Shown piece after piece: positions 23,512-34,333 of a stretch of DNA of 64,000 nucleotides; position 1 is the first letter of the stretch, and each line of letters starts with the position of its first letter. The stretch spans positions 372,001-436,000 of the forward strand of contig RSEE01000024.1 of NCBI GenBank assembly GCA_003971905.1, in the 5' to 3' direction. Under the pieces are notes generated by a model, which did not search any database, was not told the DNA's origin, and saw only the letters and a program-made list of their open reading frames with translations. The stretch is from Moniliella sp. 'wahieum' (lineage: Eukaryota; Basidiomycota; Moniliellomycetes; Moniliellales; Moniliellaceae). Made by a program: the position numbers and the translations under genes.

Positions 23512-23684
23512 TCACAGTCGGGGCTAAGGCGAGGGAGACCAGAGCCGAGACTATAGGTCAAGGGATGTAGCATTCGTTTGTGGGGAAGAAGCAAGAACAG
23601 AGGACATGGTGCGAAGTGGAACAAACAGGGAAAGGGCGAGACGCTCGGGACGAAGAAATTGGAAATGGGAGCGAAATTAGCCAA
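23512..23684 (+). repeat. Dispersed repeat, copy 2
   Basis: Plus-strand partner of the inverted copy at 16204-16395; long identical words are interrupted by single substitutions. The 5' and 3' flanks are unrelated, so the repeat edges are fairly sharp. Confidence 0.85.
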
Positions 23685-24195
23685 ACGATTATATGTGAGA
23701 TTGTGGGTCTGTCCGGAAGAACTAGTTGTCTATAAGTGTGCAGGTTTGGCGTCTATTTTGATATACGGTCTCTCTGTCGTGTCCTTCATACTCATGAACA
23801 CTCGCTATAGGGAAAATCCGGACGGTCATTGCTTCTCCTTTCACCTCAGCACTCATAGCCTCAAATCGCTGTTCGAAGACAGCGGCATTCATATCTTCTG
23901 CCTTTGGCTGCTACACCGCTCTTGCTTAGGTATAGTGCTTCTCGACCTGAGATGACGGAGTGAGAGGCGCAATGTAGAGACGATCAGCCCTAGTTGTTAT
24001 TTTTGTTTGAGGCCCTATGTGGCGGACTCTTTTTCTCTACCAACTCATATGGCGCATGATACTCCCCTCTTCGGATTGGGATAGAGGCTTTCAGAGCTTT
24101 GGAGATTCACCGTCCTACAAAATAAAATGGGAGGAAGCGGTGAGTGGGTGATTGCTGGGTGGATGGATGTTGCAAGAGCGAACGAGAGGACCAAG

Positions 24196-24278
24196 GCCCT
24201 ACTGTTGCAATGGTAGCATTCTTCACTTCTACTCTGTCTGTGATGAAGCGGTTGTGGGTTCGAGTCCCACGTGGGGCT
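24196..24278 (+). tRNA. tRNA-Arg (anticodon TCT) with an 11-nt intron
   Basis: The acceptor stem GCCCTAC pairs with GTGGGGC (one wobble). The D loop contains AATGGTA. The anticodon stem is CTTCA/TGAAG with loop CTTCTA-A after removal of an 11-nt intron (24232-24242) at position 37/38. The T arm GTGGG-TTCGAGT-CCCAC gives a good B box. Six T at 24280-24285 form the Pol III terminator. The D stem TTGC/GCAT has the same T-T first pair as the tRNA-Lys gene. It sits at the right border of the desert. Confidence 0.88.
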
Positions 24279-24336
24279 CTTTTTTGGCGGGCGGAACACG
24301 CTGGGCGGAATGGTGCCGGTGTGCCCCGCTGGGGTG

Positions 24337-24353
24337 TGACGCGTGACGCGTGA
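24337..24353 (+). repeat. Heptamer array TGA-CGCG, two units
   Basis: TGA-CGCG-TGA-CGCG-TGA lies about 60 bp downstream of the tRNA-Arg terminator and about 320 bp upstream of the lectin gene. Confidence 0.8.
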
Positions 24354-24670
24354 GGCTACAAAAAACAAAGCGGTGCCGAGTTGCGATTGAAATATTGAAA
24401 CGCGCGTTCCCGTTGGACAGCCAGCCTTGGTTCCACGTGGCACCCCGGGGGTGTGGCGCAACCCGTCGTTTTCGGCCTATTTGCCCGCTCTAAAATTCCA
24501 CACAAGAGTCCCCATTGATGCGCGGCCCCTCCACCTCCTCCTGCCCTTCGTCTGTGCCGCCATACCGGGGGTTACGTCCACGCCCCCGTTCACGTCTCTC
24601 CTCACGCCCTCGTCCACGTCCACATCCACCATTCACCCCACTTCGCTTCCCGTCTCCCCATCTGCACACC

Positions 24671-25746
24671 ATGCACCGCCCACTCGACGGTGCGATGCGC
24701 CTGCTGGTCCTTGCCCTCCTCGCCCTGTCCGTTGTGCTGTGCGTAGATGGGGTGCGGACGAACGAGAACTTTGAGACGCTGGTGCCACTTAAGGCCCATT
24801 CTCTCTTTGCTCCCTATGTCGATTCCAATTTGCAAAACCAACACTGGGACTTTGGAGGGAGCACCATCATCGATACCGATCGGGGCGTACGTCTGACCCA
24901 GGACAAGCCTAAACAACGCGGCTGGCTTTGGTGCCGGTCGCCTCTTCGTGAGCGCGATTTTCAGATCACGTTCGAGTTTGCTGTGCATGGCAAGTCGCGT
25001 CACCTGTTTGGGGATGGGTTTGCGCTCTGGCTCACTCGAACTCGTAACAAGCCCGGACTTGCCTTTGGTTCCAAGCAAAACTTCGAAGGGCTCGGCTTGG
25101 CGTTTGACACGTATTCGAACGGCCGCCATCCTTACTCGTTCCCTCGCGTCATCGCCTTGAAGGGAAACAAGTTTGTTCCCTACCTCCACGACCAGGACGG
25201 GTCCAATTTGGAAGTCGGTGGTTGCTCGGTTCCCTTTCGCGATACCCCGGTCGCTTCGCGTGGACGACTGACCTATGTCGATGGGGAGTACCTCCAATTT
25301 GAGCTCCACATAGAAGAGTGGGATGAATGGAAAGTCTGCTTGTGCGTGTCGTTCCTTGCTTTCATTGGGCCCTGCTGATCCTTGTGCCAACATGGACTAA
25401 CCCGTTTCGTTTCTGCCTTTCCAGTGAACTGGACGACTACCAACTCCCCGAACTTCCTTTCCTTGGCTTCTCTGCAGCCACAGGAGACGTATCAGATAAC
25501 CACGAGATCATCTCTGTCGAGACCCACTCCATTGTGCACAAGCCCAAGTCCGAACGCATCCCCCTACCCCGAGGCGCAGGCCGTGGGAGGAGCACAAGTG
25601 GCCCAGGCATGCTGCGCCGTGCCCTAGGTGCCCTTTTAGGGTGGGTTTGGTTCCTGGTCAAGCTTGCCCTGTTGCTCGGGGCGGTAGGGGCAGCTGCATG
25701 GTACGGCCTGAAATTCAAGCAGAGGAAAAGCATCAAGCGCTTCTAA
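24671..25746 (+). CDS. L-type (legume-like) lectin, VIP36/Emp47-type cargo receptor
   Basis: Type I membrane lectin of the early secretory pathway that binds high-mannose glycoproteins. Exons are 24671-25341 and 25425-25746, joined at a Phe codon (WKVCFELDDY), giving 330 aa. In order come a signal peptide (MRLLVLALLALSVVL core), the lectin domain from about residue 33 to 250 with HWDFGGSTII, GDGFALWLT, LGLAFDTYSNG, PYLHDQDG and FSAATGDVSDNHEI (the metal/sugar loop), a basic linker, a membrane helix (WFLVKLALLLGAVGAAAW) and a short lysine-rich tail KFKQRKSIKRF facing the cytosol. The tail is of the type that binds COP coats, but the exact sorting signal is not certain. The frame is intact. Glucosidase II at 55 kb acts in the same ER glycoprotein pathway. 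Confidence 0.92.
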
Positions 25747-26742
25747 GTGTACTTTTTGTAATCCTCCTGGACGACACCCTCTGTATCCATCACCATCGTT
25801 TTTTTTGCATACAGTAATCAGCCTAGCACCACTCCTTTTCTAATACAGATCAGAGTCCAAGGGGAGCAGAATCGAGCGGAAGGAGAAGGTACGAGGGAGG
25901 AGGGGGAGGTAGCGCGTAGGCCTGGCATTAAACTAGCCTTCACGGTGTCGGTCACTTTGCGCTACTCTGCATCTCGGTCCGCTGGATACGACTGATATGC
26001 TGCGTAGTCACCTGTTTTCATTTCGCCACTCGGGCCCCGACCTGCTCAAAGGTGGACCGTGGGGTCGGCTAGGCTCTGTTGCAGTCGTTGGCCGGACTCT
26101 TGGAGTCCATGCGAAAGGCTCGTAGGCCAAGGAAGCCTCCTGTGTTGAGGGAACCCTTACGGTCCACCCGAGCACCACGAGGTGCATGACAGTGGTATCA
26201 TCCCCCTTGTCCCCCTTAGTTCTCACCTCATCATGCATCATGTCTCCCTTCGCCTGCCCCGCATCCTTCCCCCCCTCACCTACTACTCTACTCTAACCAG
26301 TGTACCTGCCCTCGGTCTTCGTCCTTCGTCCTTCGTCCTGAGTACCGATCCCAACGGTGCACTGCCAGCCGTTCGTGCATGCTAGCGACCGAAGCTGAAC
26401 CGACCCATGAGCAGGTCATGTCAATGGAACAAGAATACACACGACCACCAGCGCAGCGACAGAAAAGGGAGAGGTGCGATCTAAGAGGAGAAAGGAGAAC
26501 GGAGAAATGAGAGAGGAACGAGGAACGGAGAATGGGGAACGGAGAATGGGGAAAGAGGAGAAAAAACAAAGAGAAAAGAGAGAGAAGAGAGAAAAAAAGG
26601 AGAAAAGGAGAAAAGGTACTCATGCCCAAGTAAGGGGAAGGGGTGGGGGGAGGATCCTCGTAGTCTTCCTGCCATCCTTCGCCGTATCTTGTCTTACTTG
26701 TCTTACTTGTCTTGCGTATCTTGCATGGCTTGCATGGCTTGC
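25747..26742. other. Intergenic region between convergent lectin and B56 genes, with a polypurine tract
   Basis: The lectin and PP2A genes converge here. No gene is seen. There is a CTTCGTC heptamer run at about 26318-26340 and a polypurine tract of about 135 bp (26481-26615) made of GAGAA/GGAAA words, which could form unusual DNA structure. Confidence 0.55.
26481..26615 (+). repeat. Polypurine tract
   Basis: Almost pure A/G for about 135 bp on the plus strand with only isolated pyrimidines. Sub-repeats GGAACGGAGAATGGG and GGAGAAAA are visible. It is mirror-like and potentially triplex-forming, downstream of the B56 gene. Confidence 0.8.
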
Positions 26743-29169
26743 TTAGGCACCGTACCCGCCCGCTTGGCCTGGCATCCCGCCCAGCGCGCCCCAGGTGCCC
26801 CTGCAGCTCGTGGTCCTCCTCACCTCCGTACTCCTCCTCCGACCGTCGGAGGGCAGTGGGGTCGCGCTGGGGTGGGCAAGCCGTTGCTGCTCGAGGTAGG
26901 ACTGGAGGAACGAAGGCGGGTGGGAAAGGTCCTGCTGTAATTGGGGGGAGGGGGTAAGTTCTTGCCTTGGCCTGCTGCAGCGCTTGCGTCGCACTTGCTC
27001 CCATGCTTTATCTTTCTCCATGAGCAGGTGGCGTTCGCTGCGCCGCTGGAGGCGGTAGGTGGGTGGTAAGGGATTCGACCAGGGTGGGGTTGACCTCGAC
27101 GCACATCGGAGTGCGTGCGGGCCAGTTCGTGGATGGTGCTGTTCCAGTGGTGGCGCGCGTTGCGGTACAAGACGGGAAAGACAAGTGGAAGAACTTGGTC
27201 AATGTGGTCGGAAAAAAAGGGAAAAAATGTACTCGTTGTTCCACAGGTAGAGCGTGCGCTCAGCCACTTGAAAGTGCGGCGAGTCAATGCAGCGAGCGAG
27301 TTGGGTAAAGAGCGGAGGCAATCTGCTAAATTCGCTCGGGTCCATCGCATCTAGAATCTCCTCGGTCTCATTGAGGAACATAGACCTCTTTGGGCGAATT
27401 GATCTTGGGCCAGTACCGTAGCAGACCCAACACGACAAGCGACGTCAAGCTCGGGTCCTTCTCGAGGAACTGGACAACACAGTAGGCCAGCTGAGGGTGG
27501 TAGAGCGACAGACTTCGAGGTTTGTGCAGCGGTACCAGGACCCGGGCTAGGAAAACCTTGTGTTCCTGTTTGAGCGGCAAGGCAAACCCGTTGATGATCG
27601 AGCCCAGAATCTCGAGCAGCTCCGCAATGCCATTGAAACGCTCCGTCTCGTACAGAAAGGCAAAGAAGACGTTGTTGATGGAACGACGGATAAAGGCGCG
27701 CAAATTGAGAAACTTGCCATAGATTCGATGCAGCGTGGTCTTGAGAAAGTCACGTTCCCTTGGGTCCTCCGAGTCAAACAGTTCCAACAATTGCAGGACA
27801 AAGGGTGGGTTAATGTACTTTTTCGCAAGCGACACTTGGAATTCCGGCGATTCAATAAAGCGCAAAAACAGCTCATAGACCACCTGCAAATGCGGCCAAG
27901 CAGGCTCCAAGCTCGGCTCGTCCTCCTCGGGATCAAATGCGCCCTCGCCAACGTTGCCTCCGCCATAGAGGAGGACAGCAGGCGAGCGTGGTCCTCCCCT
28001 TGTCTCGGACGCAAGCGGGGCCACGTCCCCAGTTTCGTCCAATGGGTTGTAGGAAAAGTCGGTGGCAATGGGGTTAGCGCGCGAGGCACGGGTGGCGACT
28101 GCCTGCGCCAAGTTGTACCCGGGCGGGATGGTGCGGAACAGGTTGGCAGCAAACATGTTGACCATGGCGGGGTAGATGACGTCGGTGATCACACCACGTG
28201 TGGTGGTGATGTACTCCAAGAGCTCATGCAAGGTGGCAGCTTTGACTTGCTTGCCTTGCAGGTCGCTCGGGTCGTCAAAGTCGAATACGACACAGCATTG
28301 GCGCAGTTTGCGGAGGAAGAGTTGTTGCCGGTCGGCAGGGACAACTTCAGCAAAGGCGGGCAGTTTCTCCAGGTCCTGGGGAGGGCGTGCGCCCGGCGGG
28401 AGCCCGAGCATGGCTGGGTCCCAGGGTCCATGGGAGATATGCATCCGGCTGCTGCGCTGCTTTCGCGGCGGGTCTTGATGGCTGTGCCGGGGAGAATGTC
28501 GATGGGTGTCTGCTGGGCCAGCGGGGTGGGCGATCCCACCATGCCTGATCCAGCCGCAGGGGCACCCCCAATCGCATGCACCGCAGTAGGAACCACGTGG
28601 TGCCCATCCTTGGCGACCGATCGCTCCCGTTCGTCGCGCATGCCATGGGGAGCGATCTGGGACGCCGCACCGGCCGCAGACGGACGGGCAAGGCCAGTCG
28701 CAGTGAGGGGCGATGGCGCAGGGGCCGGGGCAGGAGCAGAGCCAGGTCCGGGGTCCGAGGGGGCAGGCGCAGGGGCGCGAAGGGGATGGGCGGGCGAGGA
28801 GGCGGTGCCGCTCTTGCGTGCGGAGCGGGTGGGCTTGGGCTCATGCGGGGGTGCGCGCGGGAGGCAGGGGCGGGAGGGGGCTGGGCTGCGCGGCGGGCGG
28901 CGGGGCAGGCGCTGGTGCCGGGGATGGGGACGACACGGAGGAGGCGGAGGCGGAGGCGCTGGAGGCGCGGCGGCTGTCCTTGCTGCTGCCGAGGGGCGGC
29001 GCGTGGGTGTGGGCGTGGGCGTGGGTGTGGGTGTGGGGCGGGGTTCTTGAGCGCGCGCAGCGAGGGCCCGCGGCTGGGGCGGCGCGGGGGCGTCGGAGTC
29101 GGGCGCGGGCGCGTGCTTGGGGTCGCCCTTGGTGCGGGAGAGGGACATGGCGCGCTTCAAGCTCTTCAT
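26743..29169 (-). CDS. RTS1: PP2A regulatory subunit B56 (Rts1/Par1-like), frame broken
   Basis: Targets protein phosphatase 2A to substrates in stress response, septation and chromosome cohesion. The start [17 protein letters not shown] at 29169 leads into a long Pro/Ala-rich tail typical of fungal B56 N termini. The conserved HEAT-like core follows: [82 protein letters not shown] and [19 protein letters not shown]. The family continues in other frames as [30 protein letters not shown] and [18 protein letters not shown]. Frame breaks occur near 28450, 27385, 27230 and 27110, partly in T homopolymers. The 3' end is uncertain: the lysine-rich C-terminal segment is read to 26743 in one frame and to about 27008 in another. 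Confidence 0.85.
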
Positions 29170-30290
29170 GCTTGCCTGCCTGCCTGCCTGCCTCGGCTCG
29201 CCCACGCTTGGATGGCGGCGGAGCGCTTCGACTAAGCGCTAAGCCTTAGCGCAAGCCGGCGCCCCTGGCGGCTGTCCTGCCCTCGCCCCGCCAGCCCCCG
29301 GTCACATGACTGCGCCCCCGTGATGATGTCATCCGCCGCCCGCGCCTTCCACGTGGAAGGGCAGCCCATCATCGATCATCCATCAACGCTGATGGCAATG
29401 GCGATGCAAGCGCAGGCGCAGCCCCACCCATCCCAAGTCCAAGGCAAGGTGGCCCCCGCTGCTGCAGAGACGGGCACAAAGGCGGCCACAGCAGAAGAGG
29501 CCGCCGACAAGGAGACCTTGTCCCCCTTTCCGCTAGTTGTCGCATTGTACGATTAGCCTTTTCGCTTTTTCTGCGGTTAGGCCTTCGGTGGGTTACGTCT
29601 GCCTAAGTACTGGATCTCAGATCTGAGCATCAACTTGGTCCGCCGCGCCTTGGATCTTCCTTGCTCAGGGGCAAGTATGGCACGTCGAGCCAAGTCCCAG
29701 GGGGGTCCGGCCGGCGCAATGCGTTGCCTTCAATGGAGCCCTAAGGGAGAACGGAGGGGCCAACTGGAATGCTTTTGCGATGCGGGAACGGACTGAAGCC
29801 GAAACGGATTCAACAGTCAACTAGCCAGTCGATCTGCAGCTCGATACGGGTCCCTTTTTACCAACCCCAACTACAGCACAGACCTAACTACTCTTCCATT
29901 CTGTCTCTACCTGTGTGCAGGCAGGTCCGAGTGAGGGCAGCCCAGCCAAACAAGAACTTCTCCGATATTCGATTCAAGCAGGAGCTTGAGCTTGGATAAC
30001 TCTAGACACACGTAGCACCTAAATCAAATCAAGAAGACGAAGACGAAGACGAAGACGAAAAGCGACAGATGGAGAACGAAAGAAAGAGGGGGTAGGGTAC
30101 GCGGAGCGCTGGCCAAACCAACAGCCAACCGTTGGCCACTGCCGTTTGATAGAGGATCAAAACGAGCAAACAGGACAGTCCTCCCTAGCACGGAACATGG
30201 AACATGGAACATGGAACCCAATAACCGATAATCGATAACGGAGAGGCTAACCGAGCCGAACCGAACCGAACCTGACCTTCAGGTGCCGGT
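29170..30290. other. Intergenic region between B56 and tubulin genes
   Basis: No secure gene. A GC-rich open frame of 78 codons (29320-29556) has an Ala/Gln-rich sequence without family motifs and lacks an ATG at its apparent start; I do not call it. The stretch 30026-30062 is a GAAGAC hexamer run, and 30196-30218 is a GGAACAT heptamer repeated three times. The last 300 bp are tubulin 3' region. Confidence 0.5.
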
Positions 30291-31726
30291 TCAAAGTTCG
30301 GCCTCCTGCTCGAGTTCCTGCTCGTACTCGCCCTCCTCGTCTTCGAGGTACTCTTCGCCATCGTCGATGCCAGCCTCGGCGTACTGCTGGTACTCTGCAA
30401 CCAGGTCCTGGAGGTTGGATTCGGCCTCTGTGAATTCGAGTTCGTCCATGCCTTCGGAGGTATACCAGTGCAAGAAGGCCTTGCGGCGGAACATGGCGGA
30501 GAATTGGTCCGACACACGCTTGAACAGATCCTGAATCGCCGTCGTGTTGCCAATAAACGTCACGGCCATCTTCATGCCGCGCGGGGCAATGTCACAATGA
30601 GCAGTCTGGACATTGTTCGGGATCCACTCGACAAAGTACGATGCGTTCTTAGCTTGCGTCGCTTGCATTTGATCTTCCACTTCCTTCATTGAGACCTTGC
30701 CACGGAAGTACGCCGCGACAGTCAGGTACCGCCCGTGCCGCGGGTCCGCCGCCGCCATCATGTTCTTGCTCTCAAACATCTGCTGCGTCAGCTCCGGCAC
30801 AGTCACCGCGCGGTACTGCTGGCTACCGCGCGCAGTGAGCGGGGCAAAGCCGACCATGAAGAAGTGCAGACGAGGGAAGGGGACCATGTTGACAGCGAGC
30901 TTGCGCAGGTCCGAGTTGAGTTGGCCGGGGAAACGAAGGCAGGTCGTGATGCCCGACATGACCAAGGAGACGAGATGGTTGAGATCGTCGTATCCGGGCG
31001 CCTTGAGCTTGAGCGTGCGGAAACAAATGTCGTACAGCGCCTCATTGTCAATGCAGAACGTTTCGTCGGCATTCTCAACCAGCTGGTGCACCGACAAGGT
31101 GGCATTGTACGGCTCCACCACCGTGTCCGATACCTTGGGCGAAGGCAGGACGGAAAACGTGGCCATCATCCGGTCCGGGAACTCTTCCCGGATTTTAGAG
31201 ATGAGCAGTGTGCCCATCCCGGACCCCGTACCGCCGCCGAGCGAGTGGGTGATCTGGAACCCCTGCAGCATGTCGCAGTTCTCGGCCTCCTTGCGCACCA
31301 CATCCAACACCGAGTCCACCAACTCGGCACCTTCAGTGTAGTGCCCCTTGGCCCAGTTGTTGCCAGCCCCCGACTGGCCAAAGACAAAGTTGTCGGGGCG
31401 GAAGAGACCGCCCATGGCGCCAGAGCGGATCGAGTCCATGGTGCCCGGCTCGAGGTCGACCAGCACAGCACGAGGGACAAAGCGGGCGTTGCTAGCCTCG
31501 TTGCTGGAGGCGGGGACAGACAGCCGTCAGCCAAGCGGAAACGCAGAGGAGAGAGCAAGCGAGGGGGGAAACGTACTAGTACACGTCGATGCGCTCCAGC
31601 TGGAGCGGGGACGAGCCGACGTAGGCCGGTGCCGTCGATGCCATGCTCGTCCGAGAGGACTTCCCAGAACTTGGTGCCGATCTGGTTGCCGCACTGGCCG
31701 GTCTGGAGGTGCACGATTTCACGCAT
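30291..31726 (-). CDS. TUB2: Beta-tubulin
   Basis: Structural subunit of microtubules. Exon 1 (31726-31577) starts with MREI, the autoregulatory tetrapeptide, followed by [14 protein letters not shown] 73-bp intron (31504-31576) splits the Tyr codon before NEAS, a classic intron position. Exon 2 (31503-30291) holds the GTP loop GGGTGSGMG and ends in an acidic tail ([14 protein letters not shown]). By family numbering F167 (ATFSVLP), E198 and F200 (DETFC) are the benzimidazole-sensitive residues. In exon 1 the frame slips between DGTG and [17 protein letters not shown] because two bases seem to be missing (ACCGGCCTAC). In an essential gene this suggests a consensus error. Restored length is about 450 aa. 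Confidence 0.95.
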
Positions 31727-32605
31727 GGTCGGAGGGGAGGCAGAGGGGGGCGAAGACGGTGGAGGGGCAAGGCAGCGAGGGCAGCGGACACGAGAAGAGA
31801 TCGTCCGGCGGGCCCTCGGCTTTTGGCCCGCAACCTGCGATCGGTGCCCAGGTGCGCCAACAACACCCACCGCACGCCCGCCGCACCCGCCCGCAGTGGC
31901 TGCCATGCCCCAGTGCGGGCCGCCCGCTGGCAGCCCGGCGGTACACCCCTCGCCTAGCACCCTCGCACGGGGCAGTGTTGCCCGCGTGTTGCGAGGGCGA
32001 CAGCGCAGGACACTGGCGCCGTGCCTCTGATGCGCATTCCTCCCGGCCTCCATCCGTGACGCGTGGCGAACAACCCCGGCGCACGTGACCCACTCCCACC
32101 CCGTGCCGTGGCAAGTGACATCTGCCGGTTCACGTTGAACGTTCAAGTTGAACCTTCAACCATTGATTCTGGCCACTAGCCAGCACCAGCAGCTTAGAGC
32201 AGAGCACCTATAGGGCCACCCCGCGCCACCTCCCCAGCTCCCGCACCGCCCTCGTCATCCCGCGCAGCGCAGACCCCCACTCAGCTGGCACGCACGGCCG
32301 GGTACACTGGCCTATGTACCCCCCAAGTCCCACGCCACAAGTGGAGGAAACGCGTATCTAGAGAGCAGGGAAGCAAGCGCGCCAGAGAGGAACAGGGGGA
32401 GGCGGAGATGTACAAGAAAGAGATCGTGAAGAGGAACGCGGGTGAAATCATCAGGGTCGTAGGTCAGTACAGTGTCGTTGGCGCTCCTAGGCAGCCCGAG
32501 GCAAACAAAAAAAAACAATACTCGCACGCGCAAACGCCAATGCAAATGCAAATGCAAACGCAAACGCAATGCAAACCCAAACGGACCAGGGGATCGGGAG
32601 CAAGA
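31727..32605. promoter_or_regulatory. Tubulin upstream region and eIF4B 3' region
   Basis: Divided between the tubulin promoter and the 3' flank of the eIF4B-like gene, both on the minus strand. It contains ACGTT/GAACGTT words around 32131 and an ATGCAA/ACGCAA hexamer run at 32535-32575. No gene is seen. Confidence 0.45.
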
Positions 32606-34333
32606 TCAGGCCAACTTGGTCTCCTCCAGCTGCGTCTCTAGTTCATAGGGCGGCGTGGAGACCGAAAGGGCCTGCGGGGTGTCCAAAGGACTGGTGGAAG
32701 ACAACGAAGGCACCGGCATGTGCGCCCACCGCCCATCCGGCGAGACTGAAGACGCACGCTCCTCGTCGCGGTCAGCGTCAGCCGGGGCCGAGGGGCAGAG
32801 TGTGCGCCCAGGGTCCAACGCGAGGTGGGACGGTCGGCGCTCGGTTCGGCGTTCCGTTCGGCTGGCCTGTTGCATCCGCGTCCGCATCCGCGGACGCGCG
32901 CCAGGACGATCCTCCCACCGAGCCAAAACTTCTCGTTCGCGCTTACTGTGGTCCACGGGCTTGGCAGCTCCAAACGGGGAAGGCTTGGTGCCGCTGTGCG
33001 GGGCCTCACTTCCGATCGGGGCAGAGCGGCGCTGCGTGGCCGAAGGGTCAAGTGCGGCCGCTCATATTGCCTGGGCGAGACAGGAGAACGAAACCAAGCA
33101 CCCTCGTTGTCCAGGGAAGCGTCCGAGGATGGTGGGCCACTCCGCTGGCGATCAACGAAGTGCCCTTTTCGCCCACGCGGATCGGCCTCGGCCGTCGCAG
33201 CACGCATCTTGGACCCAAACGTTGACCGGTCCAGGACGACATCCGACTCGGCCGATCCCGATCCCAATCCCAACTCCGATCCCAGAGTCATCGCATGTGT
33301 TGGACGCTCCCTGGTGCGTGACACGGGGCAAGGGTTACCTTGCGCCCGAACATGGCCCGGTCCAAGACCACCTCCTCCCCCGTGCTAGGCGACAACCGGG
33401 ACGCTCGACGGGGCTTGACGGGCGTGCCGGTACGCCAAGTAGTTGCGTCCTCGGCCGCGTGCGGGTCGTACTCGCTTTCTCCCGCTGGTCCCTTGAGCCA
33501 GGGCGAGGCGGCGTAGCGAGACGTGGACCCAGACCCATCTCGCACGCCTACGCCTACGCCTACGCCTACGCCTAGACTTACCGTGCCGTCGACCGAGGCG
33601 ACCTGCGCTGCACCCCATGCGCCCTCGGCCCTGTCGCTGCCGTACCGTCCCCCCGACCGGGCCGGGGGAGGAAGCGGGCCAGACCGACGCCACTGGTCGC
33701 TCTCGTCAGCGGCCGAGGGATATACGTTGGTGTGTCGCGGAGGCTCGGCGACCGAGACGCGCAACGCGCGGCCGGCCAGCTGGGCGCCCGACCGTAGCAG
33801 CGCCTCCTTCAGCGCGTCCACACTGGCAAACTCGGCATAGCCAAACCCTTTACTCTTACCTGACCCCGCCTCGGTCGCTATCCGCACCGAAGTCACAGGC
33901 AGACCATGGAAAACGCTCGCAGATCAGAGGGCGTAGAATCAAACCTCAAGCTCCCCACGAACGCGGTGAACGGTGCTTGGCTCGGTAACGGGACCTCTTT
34001 TTCGTTTCGGTCCCGTGGCTCGTGCGGCTGGGATGCGTACCCAGTCCCGTACCCGGTTCCGTACCCTAACCCCCCCATACCCCACCAGCTAGCTGCATCG
34101 CGATCCATCCGGTCCGGCGCGCCGTCCAGTCCCGCGCCACCAAAGGGCACGGGCTTGAGCGCCGGGGCGGTGGGCAGGTCAAAGTCATCGTCGGCCCAGT
34201 CGGCCTTGACGGGGTTGGTGGTGAGGAACTCAACGAGGGAGACTTTCTTGCTTCCTTTCTTAGGTGCTGGAGAGAGAGAGCGCAAGGTCAGCTTCGCCAC
34301 CCACGGCAGCTCATAGACGTGGCACCCACCCAT
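32606..34333 (-). CDS. TIF3: eIF4B-like translation initiation factor (Tif3/Sce3) with RRM, frame broken
   Basis: RNA-binding factor that stimulates eIF4A helicase during ribosome recruitment. Exon 1 appears to be only 4 nt (ATG-G, 34333-34330, donor GTGGGT). The acceptor CCAG at 34267 brings in CACCTAAG to give MAPKKGSKKVSLVEFL, the family N terminus. Then come WADDDFDLPTAP, the RRM (RNP2 FVGSLRF, RNP1 GKSKGFGYAEF), an Arg/Gly/Asp-rich repeat region with VVLDRAMFG and VVLDRSTFG, and the family box PFGAAKPVDHSKREREVLARW before a charged tail. At least three frame breaks are needed (near 33905, about 33300 and 33000-32960). The first is explained by T5 reading as T4. The internal intron near 33310-33350 is not resolved. 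Confidence 0.8.

Larger units (their letters stand above)
19804..24195. other. Non-coding desert up to the tRNA-Arg gene
   Basis: No gene is supported in 4.4 kb. Noted items are one copy of a 65-bp dispersed repeat (19878-19942), heptamer arrays at 20001-20025, 20688-20752 and 20793-20809, and dispersed repeat copy 2 (23512-23684). From about 21 to 24 kb the sequence is visibly AT-richer. Open frames of 80-130 codons there have no family motif and poor coding character. Confidence 0.6.

Noticed and set aside
23578..23955. Open frame over dispersed repeat copy 2
   Set aside because: The frame is not kept in copy 1 at 16204-16395, so it is not under protein selection.
29320..29556. 78-codon Ala/Gln-rich open frame
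   Set aside because: Starts at GTG, low complexity, no homologous motif; probably upstream flank of the B56 gene.
30735..32030. Long plus-strand open frame of about 430 codons opposite beta-tubulin
   Set aside because: Antisense shadow of a highly GC-biased coding sequence; no family motif, and it crosses the tubulin intron and start.
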